From contig CAUYUJ010016065.1 of assembly GCA_963575745.1 (NCBI GenBank), positions 18,501 to 82,500 on the forward strand: a stretch of 64,000 nucleotides of DNA, written 5' to 3'. The DNA comes from Prorocentrum cordatum (taxonomy: Eukaryota > Sar > Dinophyceae > Prorocentrales > Prorocentraceae). The position numbers and the translations under genes are program-made. Of the stretch, positions 8,337-19,305 are shown one piece after another. Position 1 is the stretch's first letter; each line of letters starts with the position of its first letter. The notes beneath the pieces were generated by a model that saw only the letters and a list, made by a program, of their open reading frames with translations, searched no databases and had not been told where the DNA came from.

Positions 8337-10519
8337 CGGCAACTTTGAAGGTTACGGAGCGGCCGAAGAAAAGGAAGACAAAGAAACTGCAAGTGGGATG
8401 GAAGCCGCGCCGGGGGCCAGACGGCAACCCGAACGAGTTTCACGACTGCCTTGATAGCGCCCTTGCTGAGCACGACTTCAAGCTGGACCCAACCCCCAAA
8501 ATGGTGGAAGCGGCCGTGGAAACCGGGGAGCGCAACCAATTGGCAACGTCCAGACCAAAACATGGTCCGGAAATCGAGCGCTTATTTGCCGCGCGCCGGG
8601 ATGAGACGGACCCAGACAGACGGCGTTCCCTATCGAAACAGCTCTGGAAGGCATTGCGACGCCAACGACGTAAAAAGCAAGATTTGGAATTGGAACAACT
8701 TGTCGTCAGAGGGGCTGGTTCGGGAGCACTTCGACGGCTTGAGCAGAAGCACAAGGGTATCGAAAGAACTCTTGCGATCCAAGACCAGAGCGGCATCACG
8801 CAGACAGACTAGGCATCAATCAGCGAAGTATTTGCGCAGCTTTACGAAAACTGGTATCGAGATACCACTGTCGCCATCGAGCCCCTGCCAATGAAGGCGT
8901 GACGGAAGCAGAACTTCGACAAGCGCAGAGGAAATTGAAGGGCGGCAAAACTGGGGCAGACGATGGGTTGGTAGCAGAGATGCTGAAGACAGGGCATGAA
9001 AATTTGGTTTGTGTCATCGCCGAATTCTTCTCGCAAATATTCAATGGGGCCTTGGAAGCGCCAGAAGAATGGAAACTTACCAAATTTCGCGTGCTGTTCA
9101 AGAAGGGGGACCCATGCCTACCGAAAAACTACAGACCTATAGCAATACTGCCCGTGATGGCGAAGTTGTTCAGCACAAGCTTGCGGCGGCGATCGATTCG
9201 ACGCTATCCAAAGAGCAGTTCGGATTCAGACCAAAGCGTGGTTGCGCAGACGCAGTACACATAGTGAGAACGGTGATCGAAAAATCATTTGAATGGGGAG
9301 AGGAACTCTGGGTCGCTACTCTCGATGTTGAGAAAGCTTTTGATCGCGTGCACCACTCAGCATTATTTTCTGCCTTGCTGGATTCTGGTACTTCTATTTC
9401 AACAGTTTGTGTGTTGAGACGGCTGTATCACGGAGTCAGAGGATCTGTTTATTTATGGGATGGGGCAGAGAGCAGACCATTTGATGTTCAGCGGGGTGTG
9501 AAGCAGGGAGGCCCGTTACCTCTGGCATTATTTAAAAAAGTGTTGGACAAGGTCCTTTCCGAAGTGAGCTGCACGTGGAATCGCAGGGGGTATGGCACGT
9601 TGGTGGGGCAAGGCGTCAACGGCAAATGCCCCACGCACGTTGCTTTTGCAGATGACCAGACACTCATAGCCAAAGCTGGATCTCCATGACAAGAATGATT
9701 ATTGTGCTCCGGGACGCTCTGGCGAAGGTGGACTTGGACTTACATCCCACCAAGTGCAAGGTCCAGACGAACCGGACCGAGTTCACACGCAGGGGCGCCG
9801 TCGTGCTGACAGAGGGTTTTTCCATAGAAATATTGGAGCCGGGCGAACATCTCGAACTCTTGGGCACCACCGTTTCTCTCGAGGACCCGACGGGCCAGGA
9901 AGTGGAACATCGCTTCGCTTGCGGGTGGCGTAAGTTCTGGGCCATGAAGAGGTTGCTTCTGAACCGGACATACTCTTTGAGGAAAAGAGTACGTTTGTTT
10001 AATTCTACTGTCACAGAATGCTTTCTGTGGGGATGCGAGTCGTGGACGCCCAGGGCAGAGGAGCTCAGGAAGCTGAACGTGGCTCAGAATTTGATGCTGC
10101 GGAAAATCGTTGGCTGTGGCCGCGCCGGCGGGGAGCCGTGGGTTGACTGGGTCCAAAGAGCCACCCGGCGAGTGCGCCGCTTCGCCGAAAGCACTCGTCT
10201 CAAAGAAAGGGCGCCGGAACACATCCGAAGGAAATGGCTCTGGGCAGGGCGCGTCGCCCGGGCGAGCGCCATCGACTGGTTGAATGGTGTCACAACGTGG
10301 AGAGATTCTTCTTGGCAGGCTGCCGCTGGCGAGTGGGGCTCGCTTCGCCCGACGCGTCCGTCAAGTCGCAGGTGGATGCGTTTTGAAGACTCTGTGAGGA
10401 GATTTTGCCGAGACTGGGGGCTGAGAGAGTGGCAACTTCTTGCTGCGGACGCAGATCGTTGGTTAAGTCTAACGGCAGATTTTCTTTCATATTCGGTGAA
10501 GTCGCAGTTCGACTCCTGA
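8337..10519 (+). pseudogene. LINE (non-LTR) reverse transcriptase, 5'-truncated and frameshifted
   Basis: Pieces of one retrotransposon protein lie in three frames. Positions 8340-8812 give a basic linker, followed by an SISEVFAQLYENWY-like stretch. 8899-9180 gives RT blocks with TGADDGLVAEML and FKKGDPCLPKNYRPIAILP. After a frame change, 9180-9689 gives FGFRPKRGCADAV, TLDVEKAFDRVHHS, RGVKQGGPLPLALF and the catalytic FADD at 9645-9656. After another change, 9686-10519 gives the thumb and tail, including HPTKCKVQTN, LWGCESWTP and a WLWAGRVAR-like motif. No endonuclease domain is present upstream; the 5' end meets a TCC tract. Stops and frameshifts make it non-autonomous. The catalytic Asp pair is intact, so decay is probably recent. 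Confidence 0.9.
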
Positions 10520-10559
10520 GGGTTTCACGCAGGGTCCTGCCCCTTGCGGGCCACCTTAA

Positions 10560-10663
10560 CAGGACTTCACTTCACTTCACTTCCTCCTCCACTTCCTCCC
10601 CCTCTTCCTTCTCCTCCTCCTCCTCCTCCTCCTCCTCCTTCTCCTCGTTCCTTTTCTCCTCTC
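10560..10663. repeat. (TTCC)n/(TCC)n microsatellite
   Basis: Starts with four ACTTC units, then CTCCTC. It lies just 3' of the LINE stop codon. Confidence 0.9.
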
Positions 10664-10739
10664 TGTCGCCCCCCGAGGCCAGTCGAAAGGGCGGGCTGGG
10701 CGTTTCGCCTGAGACTTTCTCACAATTTATGACCTGAAG

Positions 10740-11285
10740 CTTACATTGGCTACAGTTTCACAGATGGAAGGCGGGTGGTTTTTTAAATGTGGTTCTCGCC
10801 TTTGCGACGCGCGCTTTCGTTAAACAATGCAAGAGCTTCACGGATTGAGGGCGGGTCGTTTTCAAAATGTGGCTATCGCCTTAGCGCCGCGCACGGCCGT
10901 CTTAAACATTGCAAGAGCTTGCTTCACGGATTGAGGGTGAGCGGGTTTCAAAATGTGGCTCTCGCCTTAGCGCCGCACGCACTCGTCTTGAAAAGTGAGA
11001 GCAATTCCACGGAATCCCATGGACAACGTACCAGAAATGGTGCGTTGGAAAGACTCGAAATTATGAGGGCGCAACAATTACGTTGATTCGTGGCGTTGGC
11101 GTCCCGAGAATGACGATTTGGCAAGCTTCGGGGTCTTCAAACGGTTGTCTGCCAACGAGGCAGTTCCCTGAGTAGAAATGAAGCCTTGTAGGGGCCTATG
11201 AAGAGAGGGGGCTTGGCGGGAGGATGTATTCCAGCATCGTTGATGAGTCTTGGGTGTTCACTGGTCCTCCTCATCCTCCTCCACA
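10740..11285 (+). repeat. Dispersed 0.5-kb repeat, copy 1
   Basis: About three imperfect units contain CACGGATTGAGGGCGGG, TTTTCAAAATGTGGCT and CGCCTTAGCGCCGCGCAC. They are followed by a unique-looking block with TTCGTGGCGTTG, GAATGACGATTTGGC and GGGAGGATGTATTCCA, ending in a TCC microsatellite. The same order recurs at 22456-22990. It may be a LINE 3' tail or SINE-like element. Confidence 0.75.
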
Positions 11286-11339
11286 TCCCCCTTCTTCACG
11301 TCATCCTCATCCTCATCATTTTCCTCCTTATCCTCTTCC

Positions 11340-11361
11340 TCCTCCTCATCATCACCATCAG

Positions 11362-11443
<82 letters not shown>

Positions 11444-11500
11444 GTTATCATCAGCATCATCATCAACATCATCATCAGCAACAACAAAAACAATATCACC
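11340..11500. repeat. (ATC)n microsatellite
   Basis: CATCAT tract. It is read as poly-Met in the extended glutathione synthetase frame, which argues that the frame there is no longer coding. Confidence 0.95.
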
Positions 11501-11979
11501 ATCACGGCTCCCCCAAGTCTAGGGACAAAAGGTGTCACACATGACGGCCTCCCGTGACCCCTCGAACAGTCGCCCGCCAGAATGCTGGGCTGGCACGGTG
11601 GCGGGACTTGCCGCAGGCATCTGGATAAGAAGAGGTGGGGGCGCAACGGTCGATAGCGTTTGCGCACGATGGCCAGATTCCTGCAGAAGAGCTTCGGAAT
11701 TGCGCTCCTCCGCCCAAGCTCGGTGCGCACAGAGGCGACAATGGCCGCCTTCGTCTCATCGTCGAACTGCGAGCGAGTGTCGTTTGAAGCCCAAAACTCG
11801 GCATCCGAAGCTCCAGGCGCGGGCATCCGGAAGTAAGCGTCTACTGACCGGACATGTAAGTTCTCCAGGAATTGGCAACTGCACTCGATTGGTAGCCAGC
11901 GGTATGGCGGATCCATGACGAAACTCTCGGCATCGCTCTCCTTCATTTCCATGCACCCTGTTACCAACGTGCTGCCAGA

Positions 11980-13118
11980 GGCCAGAAGGAACGGAGTCTC
12001 CAGGACGCCAAAACCAGCGCATACGCCACCCTCTTCAGAAGAGGCGTGCTTGCTGCGCAGCATGGCACCAGATACGTTGTTCATCAACACCTGCTGACTA
12101 TCGCAAAGGCGTTCCGAATCCTTCTCGAGCTGGTTACCACGCGCGAGGTACGATGCGAAAATCCCGAGCTCGGCTACGGTATCAGTCTTATGGGCCACAC
12201 CACTTTGCAAGAGCCAGGCTGGCGCTGGTGCAGTGCAGATCTTCTCCATCAGCACGTACTGCTCGAGGCCCTCACTGGCCCGGAGGGCTGCAGCGAGCTC
12301 GCTGCCGTAGAGGTTGTTGCCGCCGCCTTCGCGCTGCGGCTTCAGCACCCAGCCGTGAGGCTTTGCCAGTGCATCCGCCACGGCGTGCGCGCTCCCGGCG
12401 CAGGAGGGGTCAAACTGGCGGGCAAAGACCGCCAAGCACTGCGCCACCTCGTCCTGCGGGAGGAAGCGGGACAGCACGGCCCGGTCTGCAAGCACCTGCT
12501 GCACCCGCTTCGAGCCGGCCAGGTGCGCCAGAAGCGACGGGGCCTTCACCGCCCTTGACAGCTCAATGAGCCTGCGGTTCTCCCAGTCCACCTCGGTGGC
12601 GAAATGTTCGGGGCGGTAGGTACAGTGAAAGTAGACCACAGAGATCTCCGTGCCGTCTATAACCAGCGCGCCATCAACGCCGCCCCTAAGCTCCACGTGC
12701 GCACCGAGGAAGGCGCGGGTGCAAGGGACGCCCAATCCCTCAAGCGCCCTCTCGATGTGTCGTTGGTCCAGCTCCAGGTGGTCATCCTGGAAGCAATAGA
12801 AGCAGACAGAGGCTTTGCCGTCGGCGGCTGGCGCAATGGCGACATATTCCGCATGTGCCGCCGCGAGCGCGCGCGCAAACCCCGCCCCGGGCGTGTTCTC
12901 CGCTAGGAGCGCGCCGTGTTCTGCTGCAACGACTTCTGGACATCGGGAATGACGGAGTGCCCCGGCGTGGATCCTGGCCACGACATCTGTGAAACCTGCA
13001 AAAGCCACAGCGATAGTGTTGATCTACACTTGAAGATATCGCCCATCGCTGTGAGGAAGATCCGCCGTCGAGCCATCGAGTCAAGATATGGGGTGCCCTC
13101 AGACCGACGCTGCCACAT
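11980..13118 (-). CDS. GSS: Glutathione synthetase, partial
   Basis: Eukaryotic-type glutathione synthetase joins gamma-glutamylcysteine and glycine using ATP. The segment 13023-11980 aligns throughout the family's C-terminal two thirds. It starts with INTIAVAFAGF (family: EINTIS-FGG), then DQRHIERAL, EISVVYFHCTYRP, AGSKRVQQ, the ATP-binding glycine-rich loop KPQREGGGNNLYG (about 12304-12345), VLMEKI, ELGIF and the end motif EEGGVCAGFGVLETPF. Upstream, 13118-13074 encodes MWQRRSEGTPYLDSM, resembling the preceding family segment, but in another frame. A 50-nt GC-AG intron (13024-13073) or a frameshift would join them. The first roughly 130 residues were not found. After 11980 the frame runs on for over 200 codons into an ATC microsatellite, so an intron or the true stop is likely near 11980. 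Confidence 0.85.
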
Positions 13119-14140
13119 TCATCCCTCTGACAATGGTTCCTTGCCCTTTGAGGGTTCATCCGGGCTGCAGACCACAAAATCCAATGGTCGCACGGGTCAG
13201 TCGGGATCTTCCGAGATTGGCCTCCGCGACCCTGGAAACAACTGGAAACGCATGTCTGTCGAATGGCCCAATGCGGCTCCAAGACAGGCCACGATCCCAG
13301 TACTGCCAACGGTACCCCAACCTGCTCCGATGGCATTCGGGATGACTCCAAGAAGCCCCAAGATGGCTCCAGGATGGCTGGACGGAGGTCTGAGCCCCCT
13401 CAAGTAGGACCCTGGCACGCCAAGGTTCATCACACAACGATTGGCGATGGTGTAACAGTTTCCGTCTGAGCACTAACTTCAGACTCGCCCCTGAGGCCTC
13501 AAGATAGCCCCAGGATTGCACCGGTGCCCACCAGGACCCCTGCAGATCCCCAAGAAGAGTGTCCCCCATGAGGCGCACGCGAACGGACCTAAGAAGTACA
13601 AATTGTGAATCCGCCCTCCATCCCCCACGCCAGAAGCAGGTCACCAAGAGTTACCCAAGAGGCCTCCAAGAAGCCCCCGAGTGGGAAGCGGGCAGGGGGT
13701 TCTGCGCTGCTTAGGCCCCGAGAAACTCGATCAAGAGAGGGAGAGATTTGGGCGGATCCTCGCCAGATCTGTACACGGACCCATCCACGGGTCAAACTGG
13801 ATCAGTTTCTCGATCCGCACCCAGCCGCGGGGACGGGGGCTCTTTTCTCCCCCTCTGCTGGCAACAACCAGCCCTGGGCCACCTCAGCCCCCCAGCCAGC
13901 TCCAACCGCCAAGAGGCCCCAGAGAGACACCAAAGCGGTGCAGGACGAGCCCTCGACGCGGCAACGCAACAACCATGCAACGCTGCGGCCATGCCGCGCT
14001 GCAAGATCGCAACACCCTTTCCCAGGTCGCAGCCTAGCGTGCCCAGTGGTCTGCCCCGCTGCGGTATGCAACGCGACGAACGTGGGGCAGCCCAGGCAGC
14101 CAGGGAGCACCAAGCCATCCTTCTCAAACCTCTCCTCCTC
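13119..14140. other. No gene recognised
   Basis: The missing 5' exons of the minus-strand glutathione synthetase gene would be expected here or beyond, but no segment matching its N-terminal domain was seen. Weak CCAAGA-type units occur near 13350-13400 and 13640-13680. Confidence 0.5.
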
Positions 14141-14204
14141 CGCCACCTCCTCCACCTCCTCGTCCTAGTCCTCCTCCTGCTCCTCCTCCTCCTCCTCCTC
14201 CTCC

Positions 14205-14303
<99 letters not shown>

Positions 14304-14320
14304 TCATCATCATCATCATC

Positions 14321-14371
<51 letters not shown>

Positions 14372-14495
14372 CATCACCATCACCATCACCATCACCATCA
14401 CCATCACCATCACCATCACCATCACCATCATCATCATCATCATCATCACCATCACCATCACCATCACCATCATCATCATCATCATCACCACCACC

Positions 14496-14529
<34 letters not shown>

Positions 14530-14850
14530 TCATAAACACCATCAGCATCAGCATCAGCATCAACATCAGCATCATCATCATCATCAGCATCAGCACCATC
14601 AACATCATCATATTATTCATCCTCCTCATCATCACACTCCTTCTCCTCTGACTTTATCGCCACCTCACCCGTCACCCTCCCTCAATTTCGTGCCAACGAT
14701 GATCCTCATCATCGTGCTTCCCGTCGCCCACATCCTCGTCCTCCTCGTCTTCCTTATCGTCTCCGTCCTCCTGCTCCGCATCCTCATCCTCCTTCTCCGC
14801 CTCCTCCTCCTCCTCCTCCTCCCTCCTCCTCAGCTGCCGCCCCTGCTCGA
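14141..14850. repeat. (TCC)n then (ATC)n/(CACCAT)n microsatellite
   Basis: About 60 bp of TCC is followed by about 430 bp of CAT/ATC with CACCAT blocks, then a degenerate CTC/TCC tract. Poly-Ile, Ser, His and Met frames across it are artefacts. Confidence 0.95.
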
Positions 14851-14938
14851 GAGGTTTTGGGAGCTGTAACAGGCACAGCGAATCTCTCACGAGGGGCGGG
14901 CGGCTACGCGCGCTGGCCCGCGCCAGCCGCTGCGCGGA

Positions 14939-15907
14939 TTGGCGGCTTGGGCCTTGGCCGCGACTGCGACGGGTGGCACGCCGCGGGGTTCCCGCTCGCC
15001 GCGGGCTCGCGCGCGGCCCAGCGGCCGTGGAGGCGAGCCAGCGAGGCACCGTCGTGATCGACAGGCCCGCGCCAGTGCACGCGTGCTGCTACGAGTTGTC
15101 GGCGCGGCGCAGCGGCTACGTGATCATCACAGTTCGACGTCGTGGCAACATCGGGGAGGAGGCAAAGGTGGCGGCACGGGCAAGGGCAAGGGCAAGCAGG
15201 TCGTGCCCGCCCCGCCGCCGCCACCAGCATGGTGGTGCGAGCAGTGCGGCGAGCCCAACATGATGCAGGATAGACTGTGCAGGGTGTGCTTCCCAATGCC
15301 TGCCCAGGCGCCGCGGGCCAATGTTGAGCCGCCGCCGCATATGGCAGGCAGGCGACAGCAGACGCCCACCCCGCAGTCCGATCGGCGTGCCCGATCGTCG
15401 CGGAGGACGGCTGGTCGCAGTCAGCAGGGAGAACGTGCCGATCGACGGCGACGGCGTGGTCGTAGTCAGCAGGGAGAACGTGCCGACGTTGGTGCCGACG
15501 CTGCCGAGGCCACGCTCCCGCGGCGGCTGGCGCTGACGGCTGAGCCCGAGGCTGAGGCTGCGCCCGAGCCTGAGGCTCGCAGAGGCCGATCGACGTCTGG
15601 GCCCAGGCGGACCCGAGCCTCGTGTCGGTCGAGGTCGGCAGACGTCACGTTCGAGGAGAGTGAGGTTGAGGAGGGCACGGACACGGAGGACTCGGCGGCG
15701 ATGCAGCCGCTAGGGGTGTTGCCTGCGCTCCCTGAGGAGGCCAGGGCGCACCCTTCATGGCTGGAGCCGCCTCGCACTGAAGAAGCAGCGCAGGTGCACA
15801 GGAGGTATCTTCGTCGCCTGGCCATCGCCTCCGCCAAGAAGCTGCGCGCAAGTAAACGCTTCGCGTATCCCCACCAGCCCGTCCAGAAACGACGCCCAGG
15901 CGAGTAG
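14939..15907 (+). CDS. Basic, low-complexity protein with Cys4 (RanBP2-like) zinc finger
   Basis: The frame is open from 14870; a start was not identified and the listed start is not ATG, so an upstream exon is possible. After a basic Arg/Ala region comes GGGKGGGTGKGKGK, then WWCEQCGEPNMMQDRLCRVC, a W-x-C-x2-C-x10-C-x2-C finger of the RanBP2 type, which often binds RNA. The rest is Arg/Ser/Glu rich with two RSQQGERAD repeats, an acidic stretch (FEESEVEEGTDTEDS) and a basic tail. GK-rich linkers before such fingers are common in dinoflagellate retroelement and RNA-binding proteins; which of these it is cannot be decided. The last codons lie in the left arm of a long inverted repeat. Confidence 0.55.
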   Translation: MAAWALAATATGGTPRGSRSPRARARPSGRGGEPARHRRDRQARASARVLLRVVGAAQRLRDHHSSTSWQHRGGGKGGGTGKGKGKQVVPAPPPPPAWWCEQCGEPNMMQDRLCRVCFPMPAQAPRANVEPPPHMAGRRQQTPTPQSDRRARSSRRTAGRSQQGERADRRRRRGRSQQGERADVGADAAEATLPRRLALTAEPEAEAAPEPEARRGRSTSGPRRTRASCRSRSADVTFEESEVEEGTDTEDSAAMQPLGVLPALPEEARAHPSWLEPPRTEEAAQVHRRYLRRLAIASAKKLRASKRFAYPHQPVQKRRPGE

Positions 15908-16157
15908 AGGGTCGTCCTGAGGGGCTTTTCGGCGTCTTGGGCGCCTCGGGGGGGCCTCTTTGGGCCGTTTGGGATCCTCTTGGGGGCCTCCTGGGGGCCT
16001 CTTGGGGCCATCTTGGGGCCATCTTGGGGCCTCTTGGTGCCTCCTGGGCGCTTCTTGGGGCCATCTTGGTGAAAGAGGCCCCCCCGAGGGGCCCAAGACG
16101 CCGAAAAGCCCCTCAGGACGACCCTCTACTCGCCTGGGCGTCGTTTCTGGGCGGGCT
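15876..16157. repeat. Foldback repeat: two arms of about 80 bp
   Basis: Left arm about 15883-15961 and right arm about 16072-16150 are reverse complements with one visible mismatch in the core (GGCGCCTC versus GGCCCCTC). The 110-bp loop is GGGGCCTCTTGGGG minisatellite. The stop codon of the zinc-finger ORF is inside the left arm. The transcript could form a long hairpin. Confidence 0.85.
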
Positions 16158-16159
16158 CA

Positions 16160-16769
16160 GTGAACATACGCTGTGGGAAGAGAACGCGTTCCCATTCCAC
16201 GCTGGGTGCCAGAATATGTTCGGGCGGAGGATGGGTGGCGGCGGATCCCAAACAGCTATGGGAAGGCATCAATGCGTGCATGCGTGCATGCCCCCATTTT
16301 TGCGCTGTCCGCCGGCACTCGCTAACCGAGTACGCGTGGGAACAAACGAGCGGTAAGTATGCTACGTACCTTGCTCATTGTTCCCACACCACCCGGAAGC
16401 GCTCGCGTGCGCGCGCGCCCCCGCGTCGCGTCCGCCCGAGGTGTCACGCGAGGGAGAACTCGGAGTAGTTCCGCTGCGAACGAGAGCCCCTGTGGAGCCT
16501 CGTGCCATTCATAGCGCTGCAGAGGTAGGGCCCTTGGCCAACGGATCGGGCCCTTGGCCAACTGGTGCCCCCTTGGGGCGATTATCTTCGCACACTCCCC
16601 AATCCCCCCACCTCGCAGGGCCAACCGCGCGGTGCGCACAAGCCCCGGCAACCCCTGTCCCCTGTGAACATGGTGGCTTAGGCGAGAGGGCGCTGCCGCG
16701 GGTATCGGCATTTGTTTCGAAAGAGCACATTCCTGATTCACTTCTTGATTTCGCTGTCACACCCCATGA

Positions 16770-16805
<36 letters not shown>

Positions 16806-17456
16806 AAATGTATTTCAAACCACCTTTTCACCCCAAATGATGGCTTGAAATACCAACCGCTGTTGGCCGATCCACTGGCGAGAAATTAATGGAATCACCA
16901 TCGTCGCGGGCGCTTTCTATCGCGCTTGGTCTGCCCTACTCATGCATCGACGTAGCTGCGGTCCCTCGCAGCACAAGCCCCCCCCCCTCAGCGGCGGCCA
17001 GTGCTGAGGCTCAATCTCTTTTCGATTCCGTCGCTTCGGGTGTCATTCGATATTGTCCGCACCCCCATGGAAGGTCCGACGCCGGCGTGCGGTCGGGTAT
17101 GAGCAGCCCGCCAGGCGTGCCAGTCGCCTAGAAGGTCCAGTTCGGGATAGGGGGGAGGTCAGGACTGGAGGCACGACAATTCCCAGTCTGGCCGTTGATT
17201 CTCCATCGGCCACGCCACCCCCCATTGCGTTGAAGTGCCAGCCGTCCGACTTCACCGCCTCCGCTTCTGCTGCTGCTGGATTCTCCTCCGTACATGTGTC
17301 GTCCGAGGTTTCTTGCCCTCTAGCGAGCCTGCTGAGCAGCTTGAGGGCCTCTGGAAAATGGATGGACAATGGCTCCCTCAAGCGTGGTGGCACGGGAAGT
17401 CGGAATCGTACTCTCAATATTGTGTTCACTGAGATAGCGAGGCGAGTGCAGAGGCG
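16160..17456. other. No gene recognised; T/A homopolymer pair
   Basis: A run of 15-16 T followed directly by about 24 A (about 16770-16808) is the only striking feature. Open frames on both strands are short and match nothing known. Confidence 0.5.
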
Positions 17457-17515
17457 CTCTTGCTCAGCGGCTTCGGTTCGGGAGCGGACCAGTTTCGCGC
17501 TCGGCGCGAACGGGC

Positions 17516-17534
17516 CTTGAGCCAAAGGTCACGG
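17516..17534 (-). other. Spliced-leader-like 19-mer, copy B
   Basis: Same 19 bases as at 60-78 on the minus strand. Because both copies belong to one duplication, they are not independent evidence for a relic leader. Confidence 0.3.
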
Positions 17535-18979
17535 ACAGTTTGTGTCCGCAGGCGGTGGCGTGGCCACCACCTCCGCCTCGAGCACCCCAGTCTGGTTTTG
17601 AACTCTGCCCCAAAAGTTACATGCCTGAGGTGATCCAGGAGGTGGCGTTGCCACCGCCCCCTGGGCAACACCGAGTCCGTAACACGATACAATACTGAAT
17701 TGGACAATATCGTGTGCGACCTAATGCCCTGAAAAACTGTCTTCTCAAGCTCGCCGTGGCAACCGGCCTACGCTTTAAACCAGCGTGCCGGCCCATCCGC
17801 TATCGTTTGGCTGGTTTTGCTGGGGTCCCTGGAGCACCGAGCTACCCCACAAGCCAACTCTCTGTGGCAATCTAAATGGTCGCCGGCCGAGGGCCGAACG
17901 ACCTGAAAATCTAAGATACATAGGTTGCCACAGGGCTCCTCAACCGACCCGCCGGTGTCACCCTCGGGAGGCGGACACCTACGCCTCGGACATTTTCCGC
18001 ACAAGCTCCGCCGGCATCCCATGAGAACCGAAGTGCGGGACACTGCTTTCCGCCACTTGAAGTCCGAGCTATGTTTGCAGCCCCCGTGAGGCGGACAATC
18101 CGTGTCCCCCATGGGAACGCACATTGGTGTTTGAAGTCGGTTTGGTGCATTCTGTCGGCACCAATGTTGACACAACATGTGGCTCATATCTACACACGTT
18201 GCTGTCACACATCATGCTTGGGTCCATCATTTGCAGCCCCCTCATGATGGGACGGCTGATCCACATAAGTTGACCCCCTCGGCCACGGTGCTACGAGGCA
18301 GAGGTGGCTGCCACAGGATAAGCGCTACACGCATCACCCACCATTGCCAGGTGCCAGCATCGAGCACCTATTTCCAGGGTGGGAGAGCCCAAGAGCCCCA
18401 TCCGATTCACAAGGGTTATGCCTACCCTTAAGGGCAGCAGCAATACACTGCAATCCTCCTCCTCCTCCACCCCTTCCTCCTCCTCCTCCTCCTCCTCCTC
18501 CATCGGAGGTTGGGTGGTGAGATCGTAGTGGGACGGAGACTCCCAACTGGGAAATCAATTCGTTTCGTTCGTGTCGTGCGTGCGGGCGAGGCGAAGCTAC
18601 GTGGGCGCGCGAGAGGAATGAACCCGCCGTTGCTAGGGCGAAGTCGAGACAAGCGTTTCTCCTCCGTCCGTCCATCAGTCCGTCCGTCCAGCGGTGGCCC
18701 TAGCGGTGTCCATCGGTGTCCCGTGGTGTCCCGTGGTGTCCGCCGTTACTATGGCAAAATCGAGACAAATTGTTCTCCTCCCTCCGTCCGTCCGTCCGTC
18801 CGTCCGTCCGGCGGTGGCCCTAGGCCCTAGCGGTGTCCCGCGGTGTCCATCGGTGTCCCGTGGTGTCCCGTGGTGTCCGCCGTTGCTAGGGCGAAATCAG
18901 GACACATGATTCTCCCCCGCCCGGCCGTCCATCCGTCCGTCTGGCGGTGCCTCGCGGCGTCCCGCGGTGTCCCGTGCTG

Positions 18980-19305
18980 TCCCATGGTGTCCGTTTGAGT
19001 GAGATCGATAGTGAAATCGATAGTGAGATCGATAGCGAGATCGATGTGGTGCCCCGCGGTGTCCCGTGGTGTCCCGTGATGTCCCAAAAAGTGAAATCGA
19101 TAGTGAGATCGATAATGAGATCGACAAATGTCCCGTGGTGTCCCTTTGAGTGAGATCGATAGGGAGATCGATAGTGAGATCGATATTGAGATCGATGTGG
19201 TGTCCCAAGGGGTCCAGTGGTGTCTCGCGGTGTCCCGTGGTGTCCTATGGTGTCCCGTTGAGTGAGATCGATGGTGAGACCGATAGTGAGACCGATAGGT
19301 GTGCC
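18980..19305. repeat. GATC/GTCCC array, copy B left
   Basis: Counterpart of 1790-2335, shorter; it passes directly into satellite units after GAGACCGATAGGTGTGCCG. Confidence 0.8.

Noticed and set aside
13023-13351. N-terminal glutathione synthetase residues in the frame containing NHCQRDE
   Set aside because: Similarity to the family's LNRSDYM segment is too weak and would need an extra frameshift and removal of a stop next to MWQRR.
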